From NCBI GenBank assembly GCA_022706085.1, contig JAKJDF010000001.1, positions 418,526 to 482,525 of the forward strand: a stretch of 64,000 nt of DNA, given 5' to 3'. Numbering within the stretch: position 1 is the first letter of the stretch; each line of letters begins with the position of its first letter. This document shows, piece by piece, positions 17,376 to 26,829 of the stretch. This DNA is from Candidatus Latescibacterota bacterium (GTDB lineage Bacteria; Latescibacterota; MWCZ01). The translations under genes were made by a program, and so were the position numbers. The notes under the pieces were generated by a model. It was given only the letters and a program-made list of their open reading frames with translations, was not told the DNA's origin and searched no databases.

Positions 17376-18109
17376 GCTTTCCTGCCCTGCGGATTCAGCT
17401 CACGGAGAAGACGCGCGCGCAGTTCTTCCGGCGACAGCGCGCGTTCCAGCACGCCGTCAACGGCGACAGATATCCTGCTGGTTTCTTCGGATACGACAAT
17501 GACCACCGCATCTGATTCCTCGGAAACTCCCAGCGCCGCCCTGTGGCGAGTACCGAGGCTGGGATCGACCTCATTCTGCGTCAGTGGAAGTATGCACTTG
17601 GCAGCTTCAATCTGGTTTCCCGAAATCACGACTGCCCCATCGTGCAACGGCGTCTTCGGAACAAACAACGATACGATAAGCGAGGCGCTCACTTCCGCCC
17701 GAATTCGCGTACCCGTCTCCAGAATTCCGGCCAGCCCCACGTCGCGCGTAATGACGATGAGCGCACCGATTCCCTGCTCCGAGAGGGTCCTGCATGCGGC
17801 GACCACTTCATTCACAGTCTGGTCGGGCGCTTCAGCGAGGAATGGACGGAACAGCCTGTTCTGTCCGAGGTAGGTAAGCAGCCGGCGCAGCTCCGTTTGA
17901 AACACGATCACCAGCCCGATGAGCCAGACGGTTTTCACTTGCGTCAGGAGCCAGTTCGACCCGACCATTTCCGCGCGTTCCGCGATCACGGCGATCGCGA
18001 GCAGGATGATGAGCCCGATCACCATGGGGGCAGAGCGCGTGCCGCGCAAGAGGACGAAGCTCTTGTAAAAGATGAACGTTAAGAGAGCAACGTCGAGGAC
18101 ATCAGCCAC
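17372..18109 (-). CDS. cdaA: Diadenylate cyclase CdaA (c-di-AMP synthase)
   Basis: A 245-residue membrane enzyme converting two ATP to c-di-AMP. Three N-terminal transmembrane helices (residues ~5-75) lead into the DAC domain with its two signature motifs, Asp157-Gly158-Ala159 (LHDGAVVI) and Arg188-His189-Arg190 (GTRHRAALG). Length and architecture are those of CdaA. It lies 59 bases after ftsH and overlaps the C25 peptidase start by four bases, so its translation is linked to a secretion component. The signal may relate to the potassium transporter pair at 24.5 kb, because Ktr RCK domains bind c-di-AMP in other bacteria. That link is inference. Confidence 0.95.
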   Translation of the reverse strand: MADVLDVALLTFIFYKSFVLLRGTRSAPMVIGLIILLAIAVIAERAEMVGSNWLLTQVKTVWLIGLVIVFQTELRRLLTYLGQNRLFRPFLAEAPDQTVNEVVAACRTLSEQGIGALIVITRDVGLAGILETGTRIRAEVSASLIVSLFVPKTPLHDGAVVISGNQIEAAKCILPLTQNEVDPSLGTRHRAALGVSEESDAVVIVVSEETSRISVAVDGVLERALSPEELRARLLRELNPQGRKA

Positions 18110-18168
18110 GGTGATGTCTATGAAACCGACATGAAAGAGTGTGAACGTTTTCTGCCTCGTCCGCTTTG

Positions 18169-20949
18169 TCAGGTGGAACCGACTGCCTCGTCAACCTTCG
18201 CCAACTTGTCTGCCGCGCCCTGTTCGATTTCGGTATCCGTGTTCGCGCTCTGTGGCGCGTTTTCCTTCGCGCCGCCGATTGTCTCGTGCCGATCGCTCCC
18301 GGTTCTGTCACTCAAGCCGATCGGCTCACCGGAAACCGTTGCGGAGGCGGTATTTCCCCCTTCGGATTCACGGCTGCCCTGGGAGTTCCCCTCCGAAGAG
18401 TGGACCTGAGGGAGCACCTCGAGTGGCCGCGGCTGTGTCTTCGTCCGGGACTCGGAGCGCAAGGATCTTCCGTACAGAATGGGAGCTTCAGAAACAATAC
18501 TCGAAACGGGAATTCCGTTCTCGGGAACCTGTGACGTCGGGAGTGCGAAGCGCTTTACCATTTTGGGCCGCCGCCCGTACACCACGCGCGGGGTGGGCGC
18601 CGCCACAGAAACCGGTTCCTCGACTGGCGGAGCGGTTTCGGCCTGAATTTCGGGCTGAACTGACTCGGACCTGATTGAGGGCAAAGGAAGTTCTACTTCT
18701 GAATGCTCACTCCGTTTGCTTCGTCTGGCCCGTGCTTCCGGCCCCTTCTCCGGTCGGGCGGATCTGACTGCGGCAGGCGCTGAGTCCGCGCCTGTTCGGT
18801 CAATCACCTTCGGAACTGATTGGACGCTTTCGCTGACCGGAGCACTGCCTCGTGGCTCCAAAAGGGGGGCAATCAGGGCGTCGATCTGTTGCCTGTCAAG
18901 CACCTCTCTCGCAAGCAATGCCGCGGACAGCGCATCCAGGGCTGTTCGTCGCTGTTCGAGAATGTCTCGCGCTTTCGCCAGTGCGGCTTCAACGATTCGG
19001 TTGACCTCTTTATCAACAATTTGCAGCGTCTGTTCGCTCACCTCGGCAGAATGCCCGATTTCTTTCGCGACGAACACCTCTTCGCCTTTCCGGAGAAGGG
19101 CGACGGGCCCGACCAGTTTGCTCATGCCCCACTCACACACCATCTTCCGCGCCAGCTCGGTCGCAAGTTCGATGTCGTTCGCAGCGCCGTTGGTAATGTC
19201 CCCGAGAACGATCTCCTCGGCGGCACGTCCCCCGAGAACACTGGTGAGTTTTGCATCGCACCAGTGCCGGGAGACGGTATGTCGCTCGTCGCCGGGTAGA
19301 AACGCGGTAAGCCCGAGGGCTCGCCCGCGTGGAACAATGGTCACTTTGTGCACGGGATCAGCGCCGGTATGGCAGATTGCCACAAGGGCGTGACCAGCTT
19401 CATGCACCGCGGTAACACGCCGTTCCTCCTCGGACATGACGAGGCTGCGCCGTTCAGATCCCCACATGACCTTTTCTTTTGCGATCTCGAATTCGCGCAT
19501 GCCGACTTCACTGCGGTTGTTCCGCGCGGCAAGAAGTGCCGCCTCATTCGCGAGATTCCGCAAGTCAGCCCCCGAAAGACCCGGCGTGCCCCTTGCGATG
19601 GTGTGAAGATCCACATTGCGCGCCAGCGGGATACCTCGTGTGTGAATGCGAAGTATCCCCTCACGGCCCCTAACGTCGGGCAAATTGACCACGATATGGC
19701 GGTCAAACCTTCCCGGTCGTAACAGGGCGGGGTCGAGTACGTCAGGCCTGTTCGTGGCCGCCATCAGGATCACAGTGGATTGACTGCTGAAACCATCCAT
19801 TTCCACGAGAAGCTGGTTCAGCGTCTGTTCGCGCTCGTCGTGTCCGCCACCAAGGCCGGCCCCCCGATGCCTTCCCACCGCGTCAATTTCGTCGATGAAA
19901 ACGATGCAGGGCGCTTTCCTCTTCGCCTTTTCAAAAAGATCCCGCACGCGGGAGGCACCAACTCCAACGAACATTTCGACGAAATCGGAGCCACTGATGC
20001 TGAAAAATGGAACCCGTGCTTCCCCTGCGACGGCGCGTGCAAGGTAGGTCTTGCCCGTGCCGGGTGGACCGACCATGAGGACGCCGCGAGGAATCCGCCC
20101 GCCCAGGCGCTGGAACTTTTGCGGATCGCGCAGGAACTCCACTATTTCCTGCAGCTCCTGTTTCGCTTCCTCAACACCTGCGACTTCCGCGAAGGTTACC
20201 CCGGGCATGTCGGCGGTGATCTCGCGCGCACGACTCTCACCGAAGGAGAAGACGCCTTTCTGTCCTCCGGACACGTTCCGAAACAGGAAATACACGACAA
20301 CGAGAATCGTCACATACGGCAGGGTGCCGAGGATGATTCCCCATACGTTTGTGGCGCCGTGGAATTCGATCGTGATGCCCTGTTGCGCCCAGGAATCGAT
20401 CAGAGAAGGTGTGAGTTGCAGAGACCCCAGGTACACCACCTTACGTTCACCGAAAGGTTTTTTCAACGTCGCTTCAAGGCGGTCGCCGATGATTCTGACG
20501 GAGTTCACGTTGCCCGATGCCACGAATTCCGTCGTGAATTCCGTGTACGAGATCGTATTGCGCGCACGGGAACCCGCAATGGTTCTCCAGAGAACGACCG
20601 CGAGAAGAAGAAGCAGGGTGACAATGGTGACGGTTCGACCGGCAGTCCAGGATTGGCGAAAACGCCGCCTTTTTCGTGGTGAAACGGTGTTTTTGAATCT
20701 CCGCGCCTGCGAAGCTGCGTCTTCTGGCTTGCGCTGTTCGAGGAATTCCGAGTCCCCACTCCCCTCAGATGGGCGCGCGGACCTTGGAGCATGCGCTGTC
20801 CTGTCATCGCGGGCCGCGTGCTGGTGTGAACCGCGAATCGGAGCATTTCTCGGTTGCTCTCGAGATATGTCCCCACCTCTTCTCGGTCGTCTGTTCCGCG
20901 GCGTGTTTCTCGGCGATATGTCGTTTCTGCCGGACTGTTCGGCGTTCAT
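18169..20949 (-). CDS. ftsH: ATP-dependent zinc metalloprotease FtsH with long N- and C-terminal extensions
   Basis: A 926-residue inner-membrane AAA+ protease, far longer than the usual ~620-650. ATG 20949 follows GAGAG. Residues ~1-105 form a basic, disordered cytosolic extension. Then come TM1 ([16 protein letters not shown]), a periplasmic segment, TM2 ([17 protein letters not shown]), the AAA domain (Walker [15 protein letters not shown]; arginine finger in [10 protein letters not shown]), and the protease domain with HEAGH near residue 515. The last ~200 residues (after [20 protein letters not shown]) are low-complexity, charged and Pro/Ser/Glu-rich with no domain. It lies 32 bases downstream of hpt in the tilS-hpt-ftsH order common in bacteria. 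Confidence 0.95.
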   Translation of the reverse strand: MNAEQSGRNDISPRNTPRNRRPRRGGDISREQPRNAPIRGSHQHAARDDRTAHAPRSARPSEGSGDSEFLEQRKPEDAASQARRFKNTVSPRKRRRFRQSWTAGRTVTIVTLLLLLAVVLWRTIAGSRARNTISYTEFTTEFVASGNVNSVRIIGDRLEATLKKPFGERKVVYLGSLQLTPSLIDSWAQQGITIEFHGATNVWGIILGTLPYVTILVVVYFLFRNVSGGQKGVFSFGESRAREITADMPGVTFAEVAGVEEAKQELQEIVEFLRDPQKFQRLGGRIPRGVLMVGPPGTGKTYLARAVAGEARVPFFSISGSDFVEMFVGVGASRVRDLFEKAKRKAPCIVFIDEIDAVGRHRGAGLGGGHDEREQTLNQLLVEMDGFSSQSTVILMAATNRPDVLDPALLRPGRFDRHIVVNLPDVRGREGILRIHTRGIPLARNVDLHTIARGTPGLSGADLRNLANEAALLAARNNRSEVGMREFEIAKEKVMWGSERRSLVMSEEERRVTAVHEAGHALVAICHTGADPVHKVTIVPRGRALGLTAFLPGDERHTVSRHWCDAKLTSVLGGRAAEEIVLGDITNGAANDIELATELARKMVCEWGMSKLVGPVALLRKGEEVFVAKEIGHSAEVSEQTLQIVDKEVNRIVEAALAKARDILEQRRTALDALSAALLAREVLDRQQIDALIAPLLEPRGSAPVSESVQSVPKVIDRTGADSAPAAVRSARPEKGPEARARRSKRSEHSEVELPLPSIRSESVQPEIQAETAPPVEEPVSVAAPTPRVVYGRRPKMVKRFALPTSQVPENGIPVSSIVSEAPILYGRSLRSESRTKTQPRPLEVLPQVHSSEGNSQGSRESEGGNTASATVSGEPIGLSDRTGSDRHETIGGAKENAPQSANTDTEIEQGAADKLAKVDEAVGST

Positions 20950-20981
20950 CAAAACTCTCTTTTCCGATCTGGCATCGCCTG

Positions 20982-21545
20982 TCAGCGCCGTTCGCCGCCA
21001 TCACAGGGAATCCCTACGTAGGGCAACTGGCGCCATTTTCCCGCGTCGTCCAACCCATAGCCGACGACGAACGTATCCTCGATTTCAAAACCGACGTAGT
21101 CGGCAGGCCATTTCGCCGCCGGTTTTCGCAATAACGCGAGGGTTTTCACCGACCGTGGACGGAACTCTTCCAATGCCCTGACTACCGCTTCCAGGGTTTT
21201 TCCCGTGTCGAGAACGTCTTCCACCACCAGCACGTCGCGCCCCTCGCCATACGGCCACGCGATGGGCTCGATCCGCACATCCCCGGACGAGACACGGCCT
21301 GAACCATAACTCGCAGCGCGTACAAAGTCCACAACAACGGGTATGGATATGGCCCGCGCAAGATCGGCTACGAGCATGAAGGCACCTTTCAGTACGCCGA
21401 GGACCACAAGCTCCTCGGCGCCCACGTTCCGCGCAACGGCACAGGTGTAGTCAGCAGACAGCTTCCTCCCGAGTTCGGTGACTCGGCGCGCGATGTCTTC
21501 CGCAGGAATCAAAATCTCTGGCAATCGAGAGTCTCGATCATGCAC
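20982..21545 (-). CDS. hpt: Hypoxanthine phosphoribosyltransferase
   Basis: A 187-residue purine-salvage enzyme joining hypoxanthine or guanine to PRPP. The PRPP-binding loop is VLVVEDVLDTGKTLEAVV, and other family features are VVLGVLKGAFMLVADLARAI and DYVGFEIEDTFVVGYGLD near the C terminus, where the base-binding residues lie. The start is GTG at 21545, overlapping the tilS 3' end by 8 bases. The tilS-hpt-ftsH arrangement is a widely conserved gene order. Length is normal. Confidence 0.95.
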   Translation of the reverse strand: MHDRDSRLPEILIPAEDIARRVTELGRKLSADYTCAVARNVGAEELVVLGVLKGAFMLVADLARAISIPVVVDFVRAASYGSGRVSSGDVRIEPIAWPYGEGRDVLVVEDVLDTGKTLEAVVRALEEFRPRSVKTLALLRKPAAKWPADYVGFEIEDTFVVGYGLDDAGKWRQLPYVGIPCDGGERR

Positions 21546-22932
21546 GCCAGGATTCCCGGGTTATGGTCACGTAATTCGTGTCCTTCTTCTCTGTTGCGCG
21601 AATGCCGCCGAGGTCGGGTACCCAGACAACACGTCTACTGTCACACACAACAACCGCGGTTCTCGGGTCTGCGTTTCCTTTTCTTTCGCGGAGCAGGTCT
21701 GCAACCAGTTTTTCTGACCCACCCCATTGCACGCGGTCTCCGGCGCGCCAACGGCGGACATGAAGGGGCATGGCAAGCCCGCCAGCAGCGAACGACGCCT
21801 GGCATTGCGAATCGGTACCGGGGCGAGCGAAACGACCTGCTGCCGTGGTTACCACAAAAACGCCCCACGAGGGAACTTCGGTGCGTGTCCCCGGAAGAAG
21901 CTCCGTCGGTCCGCGCCAGGCGTCGAACGATTCTAAGGCAACATGACTCCGCGTGCTCCACGCCCGGAAACGGCGGCGGAACGACACCTGCGCACGGCGT
22001 TCGTGCAGGCGGTCGAGCGCCGTTGTCTCCGCGTAACTGAGAGGCGCGTCAATCGACGAAAGCCCAAGCACCGCGCGACGGTACACTCTTCGCCTTAATC
22101 CTAAAGGGTACCTCTTCAGGCAAGGGATATCAAGGAGAACCAAGTCCCGGGTCTTTGACAGAAGTGCATCATCCAGCGCCTTTTCGGCCCACATCTCAAG
22201 CGCGTCATCTTCCGCCCGGGCAACATCCGCGAGTCGGTAGAGCGTCCGTGATATTTCCGGGTTCCACTCCTTTTGCAGCAGCGGGAGGAGCTCGTGGCGA
22301 ATACGATTGCGTGCGAACGTCAACGAGGCGTTGGACGAATCCTCCCGCCACGGCATATCCCAAAGGCGTAACCAGTCACGAATCTCCTTACGGGATAATT
22401 CGAGGAGCGGGCGGATGTGGCCTTCGCCCGTCTTCCATGGCATGCCGCCGAGTCCGGTGATTCCAGAGCCGCGAAGCAGATGGTGAACCACGGTCTCCGC
22501 CTGATCGTCGAGGTGATGAGCTGTGGCCAGCACATCCATCCCATGGGCCAGTTTGATGCGTTTCAATTCACGATATCGAGCCATTCTCGCGATGTCTTCA
22601 GTCGAGCCGCGTTCCTTTTCTTTCAGGGCGGGCACGTCGACGTGGACGACGTCACAAGGAACATTCAGCGCCGCCGCGAATTCGGCCACCCAGCGTGCAT
22701 CCTCGTCGGCTTCACGGCCACGAAGGCCATGGTGGATGTGGGCAATTCGGAGAGAAAAATGCAATTCCGCCGCGAGGGCCTGGAAAACGAGCGCGAGCGC
22801 CACACTATCCGCGCCGCCCGAGACTGCAAGCAGAGCCGAAGTGCCTGGAACGAGCAACTCGTGGTTTCGAACGCATTCAGCCACGCGGCGCACGAGCGGA
22901 TCGCTGGCCGGTGGGAGGTTGCTGAGCATCAT
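21538..22932 (-). CDS. tilS: tRNA(Ile)-lysidine synthase
   Basis: Converts C34 of tRNA-Ile(CAU) to lysidine, changing both codon and aminoacyl identity. The N-terminal ATP-pyrophosphatase loop is LLAVSGGADSVALAL, followed by IAHIHHGLRGREADEDARWV and ATAHHLDDQAETVVHHLLRGSG. The C-terminal ~100 residues contain LHVRRWRAGDRVQWGGSEKLVADLLRERK, the TilS C-terminal substrate-binding domain. ATG 22932 places the ATP loop at the usual distance from the start. The frame stays open to a TTG at 23007, with another ATG at 22968, so the true start is uncertain. It heads the tilS-hpt-ftsH series. Confidence 0.93.
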   Translation of the reverse strand: MMLSNLPPASDPLVRRVAECVRNHELLVPGTSALLAVSGGADSVALALVFQALAAELHFSLRIAHIHHGLRGREADEDARWVAEFAAALNVPCDVVHVDVPALKEKERGSTEDIARMARYRELKRIKLAHGMDVLATAHHLDDQAETVVHHLLRGSGITGLGGMPWKTGEGHIRPLLELSRKEIRDWLRLWDMPWREDSSNASLTFARNRIRHELLPLLQKEWNPEISRTLYRLADVARAEDDALEMWAEKALDDALLSKTRDLVLLDIPCLKRYPLGLRRRVYRRAVLGLSSIDAPLSYAETTALDRLHERRAQVSFRRRFRAWSTRSHVALESFDAWRGPTELLPGTRTEVPSWGVFVVTTAAGRFARPGTDSQCQASFAAGGLAMPLHVRRWRAGDRVQWGGSEKLVADLLRERKGNADPRTAVVVCDSRRVVWVPDLGGIRATEKKDTNYVTITRESWRA

Positions 22933-23076
22933 GTCGGCCCGTCGAATTGCCGGACTGAACCGGTGCATTCCGGATTGCAATTCATCGTGGTCCCCAAGCG
23001 AAGGCAATACTTGCCAAAGAGACTTGTTAATTAAAGATACGCGGGGAGAGTTCGGGAGGGGTTCTCAACCGGATGG

Positions 23077-24342
23077 TTAGCCACGGCCCCTGCTCGTTGA
23101 GACGGCTTCCCGGAGGTCTTTCATGGTATATCCCCAGACCCCACACAACGCGGCCGCCACTCCGATGAACGCGTACACGCGCGGCATGGGAATCCATTCT
23201 GTTACCAGACCCGTGAGCCCGGTGGAAACAGCCGTGAATCCTACCACCGTAACACCGATCATACTGAATACCCGTCCCTGAAGATTCACGGGAACGATGT
23301 GTTGTACAAGTGCGGGCCGCGGAACGACGAGCAGCGGGATGGCGAGGCTGTGAATCACGATCGTAGCCATTGTACCCCACAGCGTCTCAACCCACAGCAG
23401 GGGTACGAAGGTTACTCCGTCCAGCACCATTCCTGCGATGAGAATCCTCCCGTACCCAAAACGTCTGTTCCACAACGGAAGAAGCGCGGTACCCACAATC
23501 ATTCCGATTGCGTAACACACTTCTATCGCCATGAGGCTTCCGATATCTCGTTTCAGGACCTCTCGAACGAACACCGCCATGCCGACCCCTGCCGGTCCCA
23601 TGATGAACAGGTTGTCCGCAGCGGTAATCAGAAGCAGACCACGTACGACGCGGTTTCTGAACGCGTAGCGAATGCCTTCCGCGAGATCACGATGCAGGGT
23701 CGACGGTTCGTGTGCGGAATCCTGAGGCTCCCGCGAAGTGCGGAGGGCAACGATACACACAAGGCTGATGAGATATGCCGCGGCTCCGAAAATGAACAGG
23801 TGCTGCGTGTGTGCCCCGAGAAGTGAAAGGAACGCCATCGCCACCGCAGGGCCGAGGAGAAGTGCGAACATCCACGACGACTGGATGAGCGCGTTGGCCC
23901 GGAGAAGGTGCGTTTGCGCGGATACAAGTGACGGGATCAGGGCATCCCGCGCGGGGTTGAAGAACGTCGCGCCGGTGGCAACCAGGAAGGTGATGCAAAA
24001 CAGAAGGGAAGGCGTGAGTGCGCCGAAGGCGAAAAGGATCGGGACGAGGAGAACGAGCAGTGCGCGAACGCCATCCGCCGCGATCATCACTCTCCTGTGG
24101 TCGCTGCGATCCACCACGGCTCCTGCCCAGACTCCGGTCAGGAGCGTTGGCAGATAGGCGCTCACAGCGACAAGGCCGGTGGTTCCAGAGGAGCCTGTCA
24201 TGTCCAGCAATAGCCAGATCAGTGCCTTGGTATAGACAGAATCCCCTGCCATGCTGATCGTCTGACCAACCCAGAGGAGGGCCAGATTCCGCGCGAACGT
24301 CGTGCGAATCGACCGGTAAATCGTTGTCGGGGTCAAATTCAT
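23077..24342 (-). CDS. MFS transporter (MFS_3/EntS-like exporter)
   Basis: A 421-residue major-facilitator protein with about twelve hydrophobic segments. ATG 24342 is chosen because the protein then starts just before the first helix (ARNLALLWVGQTISMAGDSVYTKALIWLLLD), the typical opening of the enterobactin-exporter-like MFS_3 group. The loop between helices 2 and 3 contains VWAGAVVDRSDHRRVM, the MFS A-motif region. Substrate is unknown. It lies 144 bases upstream of tilS on the same strand and is divergent from the potassium transporter gene at 24502. Confidence 0.88.
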   Translation of the reverse strand: MNLTPTTIYRSIRTTFARNLALLWVGQTISMAGDSVYTKALIWLLLDMTGSSGTTGLVAVSAYLPTLLTGVWAGAVVDRSDHRRVMIAADGVRALLVLLVPILFAFGALTPSLLFCITFLVATGATFFNPARDALIPSLVSAQTHLLRANALIQSSWMFALLLGPAVAMAFLSLLGAHTQHLFIFGAAAYLISLVCIVALRTSREPQDSAHEPSTLHRDLAEGIRYAFRNRVVRGLLLITAADNLFIMGPAGVGMAVFVREVLKRDIGSLMAIEVCYAIGMIVGTALLPLWNRRFGYGRILIAGMVLDGVTFVPLLWVETLWGTMATIVIHSLAIPLLVVPRPALVQHIVPVNLQGRVFSMIGVTVVGFTAVSTGLTGLVTEWIPMPRVYAFIGVAAALCGVWGYTMKDLREAVSTSRGRG

Positions 24343-24501
24343 TCCACGGGGTGTTGCTACTCCGGCGTTCCCTCCCGCGCCTGTGGTTATCCACACGCGG
24401 TGGCAGGGCGTGACAAATTTGGTATTTTTAAGGGTACGAGCTTCACCCGGGTTGCCACCACCAGTTGCAGTGTCATTCCAGATGACTGCCTTCAGGCCGT
24501 T

Positions 24502-25893
24502 ATGACCCCCCATAGAGCCGGTTTCATCCGCCGTTTCCGTTTGTCATGGGCCTCGCCGGGCATCTTTGCGGGAAGTTTTGCCCTGCTGATACTTGCGGGA
24601 AGCCTTCTGTTGTGGCTTCCGGTATCCGTCCGCGGTCCCGGCCTCCCTTACCTTGACGCCCTGTTCCAGAGTACCAGCGCCGTGTGCGTGACCGGACTGG
24701 CGACGGTCGACATCGGAACGCGATTGAGCCTCGCCGGCCAGTGGGTGATTCTGGCGCTTATCCAGATCGGTGGACTCGGGATAATGACGTACTCATTGCT
24801 CCTGGTGACGATCGTTCAACGGAGCGGTTCACCGGATCAGAGCGAGTGGCTGGCGAATGTGTTTACCAGCGACCGGAGGCTTCCTCCCAGACGGATGCTC
24901 CGTTGGATATTCATTGTCACCGTGGTCTGTGAGGCGGTCGGCGCGATATTGCTGACCTTCGCGTTTCTCAGGGAACAACAGGAACTGTCGGACGCTGCGT
25001 TTCATGGGGTTTTCCATTCGATAAGTGCGTTTTGCAATGCGGGCTTCTCAAGCTTCAGTTACAGCCTCCTTCCTTTCCGAGACGATCTCCTGGTCAACGG
25101 AGTCGTCATGGTGCTGATCATTGCCGGCGGCCTCGGGTTCATCGTTACGTTCGAGCTATGGCGTCTCGTGACGGGTCGTCGCCGATGGTTCAAACTCCTT
25201 CTGCAGACGAAGCTTGTTCTGTTCGCAACCCTGATACTCATTCTGTCCGGCGCAGTGGCTATCTTCGTGCTGGAGATGTACGGGGTGTTCCAGGGATTCG
25301 GGTTGAAATCCCGCGTTCTGGCTTCGCTTTTTCAGTCCGTGACAGCGCGGACCGCAGGTTTCAACACCGTAGATATCGCGGCCTTATCAAATGACACGCT
25401 GATGATTCTGATCGTGCTCATGTTCATTGGCGCCGCTCCGGGTTCGTGCGCGGGGGGTGTCAAGGTTACGACCGTCGGCGTTCTTGTGTTGTCCGTTCTC
25501 GCCCGCATTCATGACCGACCGAAGCCCGAAGCGTGGAATCGGAGCGTCCCGGGAGACACCATTGCGCGAGCTGCGGCGCTTTTTTTCGGTGCGATGCTGC
25601 TCATTGCAGTGGGCACCCTTGCGTTGCAGTTCACGGAACTTGCGGGTGTGACGGTGGAAGCTTCCCGCGCCAAATTCCTTCCTTTGCTTTTTGAGGTTAC
25701 ATCGGCGTTTGGAACCGTCGGGCTCAGTACCGGTATCACCCCAACGCTGACCCCCGCGGGAAAAATCGTGATCATTGGTATCATGTTTATCGGGAGAGTC
25801 GGACCGTTGACGCTGGCCGCAATGCTGATCGGAAAAGCGGCACACAGACGGGCGGCACTCATGTACCCCGAAGAAGACTTGATGATAGGGTAG
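24502..25893 (+). CDS. ktrB: Potassium uptake channel subunit, TrkH/KtrB family
   Basis: A 463-residue membrane protein with the four-fold M1-P-M2 repeat of the Trk/Ktr/HKT superfamily. Selectivity-filter-like P-loop segments are visible as FQSTSAVCVTGLATVD, FHSISAFCNAGFSSFS, FQSVTARTAGFNTVDIA and FEVTSAFGTVGLSTGITP, each with the conserved Gly. ATG 24502 starts 24 residues ahead of the first helix. The gene is followed 5 bases later by a single-RCK regulatory subunit, the KtrB-KtrA arrangement, so Ktr is preferred over TrkH (whose TrkA partner has two RCK units). Confidence 0.93.
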   Translation: MTPHRAGFIRRFRLSWASPGIFAGSFALLILAGSLLLWLPVSVRGPGLPYLDALFQSTSAVCVTGLATVDIGTRLSLAGQWVILALIQIGGLGIMTYSLLLVTIVQRSGSPDQSEWLANVFTSDRRLPPRRMLRWIFIVTVVCEAVGAILLTFAFLREQQELSDAAFHGVFHSISAFCNAGFSSFSYSLLPFRDDLLVNGVVMVLIIAGGLGFIVTFELWRLVTGRRRWFKLLLQTKLVLFATLILILSGAVAIFVLEMYGVFQGFGLKSRVLASLFQSVTARTAGFNTVDIAALSNDTLMILIVLMFIGAAPGSCAGGVKVTTVGVLVLSVLARIHDRPKPEAWNRSVPGDTIARAAALFFGAMLLIAVGTLALQFTELAGVTVEASRAKFLPLLFEVTSAFGTVGLSTGITPTLTPAGKIVIIGIMFIGRVGPLTLAAMLIGKAAHRRAALMYPEEDLMIG

Positions 25894-25898
25894 ACTCC

Positions 25899-26555
25899 AT
25901 GCGGTCACTCTTGATGATCGGCCTCGGATCCTTCGGCCACCACCTGGTAAGTCGCCTCGCGGGTTCCAATTTTTACATCGCCGCGATCGATTCGGACCCC
26001 GCGCGCGTCGAAATGGTGAAAACAGTCGTTCAAAAGCCACTCATTGGGGACGCGTCGTCCGTTGACACGCTGAAGGAACTCGGTGTGTCGTCGTTCGACT
26101 ACGTTGTTGTAAGCGTGGGCGACCGACTGGACACGAGTATTCTGACGTGTCTCCACCTCCGCGAACTGGGCGCAAAGAACATTATCGTGAAGGCGGCGCA
26201 CAACGACCATGTCCGACTCATGGATATGTTGAATGTCTCCCGGGTGATTTTTCCCGAACGCGAAGCAGCATACCAGCTTGCTCATGAGCTGGCGGACCTG
26301 AATGTTCTTCGTTCCATCGCAATTGAACCCGGTATCAGCCTCGTGGAAATCGCGGTGCCGAGCGAATTTGAGGGAAAGACGCTCGCGGACTTGGGGCTTC
26401 CCACCAGATTCGGTGTCCAGGTGGTGTTGATACGGCAGCTTATCCCGGAGGCAACCATCCTGCCCCGGGCCGATTTTGTCATCAAGGCAAGCGACACACT
26501 CGTGATCATCGGTACCGATGAAGCAATCGAGAAGTTGCAGCAGATGACCACGTGA
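25899..26555 (+). CDS. ktrA: Ktr potassium uptake regulatory subunit (RCK protein)
   Basis: A 218-residue cytoplasmic protein that gates the KtrB channel. The N-terminal Rossmann RCK_N domain starts with LLMIGLGSFGHHLVSRLA (NAD(H)/ATP-binding Gly motif, acidic residue in AAIDSDP). The C-terminal RCK_C (TrkA-C) domain begins near residue 140 (SLVEIAVPSEFEGKTLADLGLP) and ends SDTLVIIGTDEAIEKLQ. It starts 5 bases after the ktrB stop. KtrA RCK_C domains bind c-di-AMP in Firmicutes, and the window encodes the synthase CdaA, so similar control is possible but not shown. Confidence 0.93.
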   Translation: MRSLLMIGLGSFGHHLVSRLAGSNFYIAAIDSDPARVEMVKTVVQKPLIGDASSVDTLKELGVSSFDYVVVSVGDRLDTSILTCLHLRELGAKNIIVKAAHNDHVRLMDMLNVSRVIFPEREAAYQLAHELADLNVLRSIAIEPGISLVEIAVPSEFEGKTLADLGLPTRFGVQVVLIRQLIPEATILPRADFVIKASDTLVIIGTDEAIEKLQQMTT

Positions 26556-26829
26556 ATCCGACCTTCTGAAAAGTATCCGAATGGATACTGCGAACGCATA
26601 CGACGCGCCTGTTTCCGCGTCTGCAACCTGAACGATTCCCGCTCGCGCGCAGCCCACCAGCTTGAGCACGCAGGTTCCCGTTCCGCGACGTGTCTTCCCG
26701 TTACCGTGGACCCGAAGTGAATCTGCGCCGCGGCTTACTGGCGAATCCATCGTCATCTGGCATCAGTTTTGCCCCACAGAAGAGTGGTACACGAGTGATC
26801 AAAGATTCGGACCGAGGGATCTGAGCACC

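Noticed and set aside
26572-26589. Hairpin AGTATCC/GGATACT after ktrA as a terminator
   Set aside because: Only a 7-bp AT-containing stem with no T run; too weak to call.
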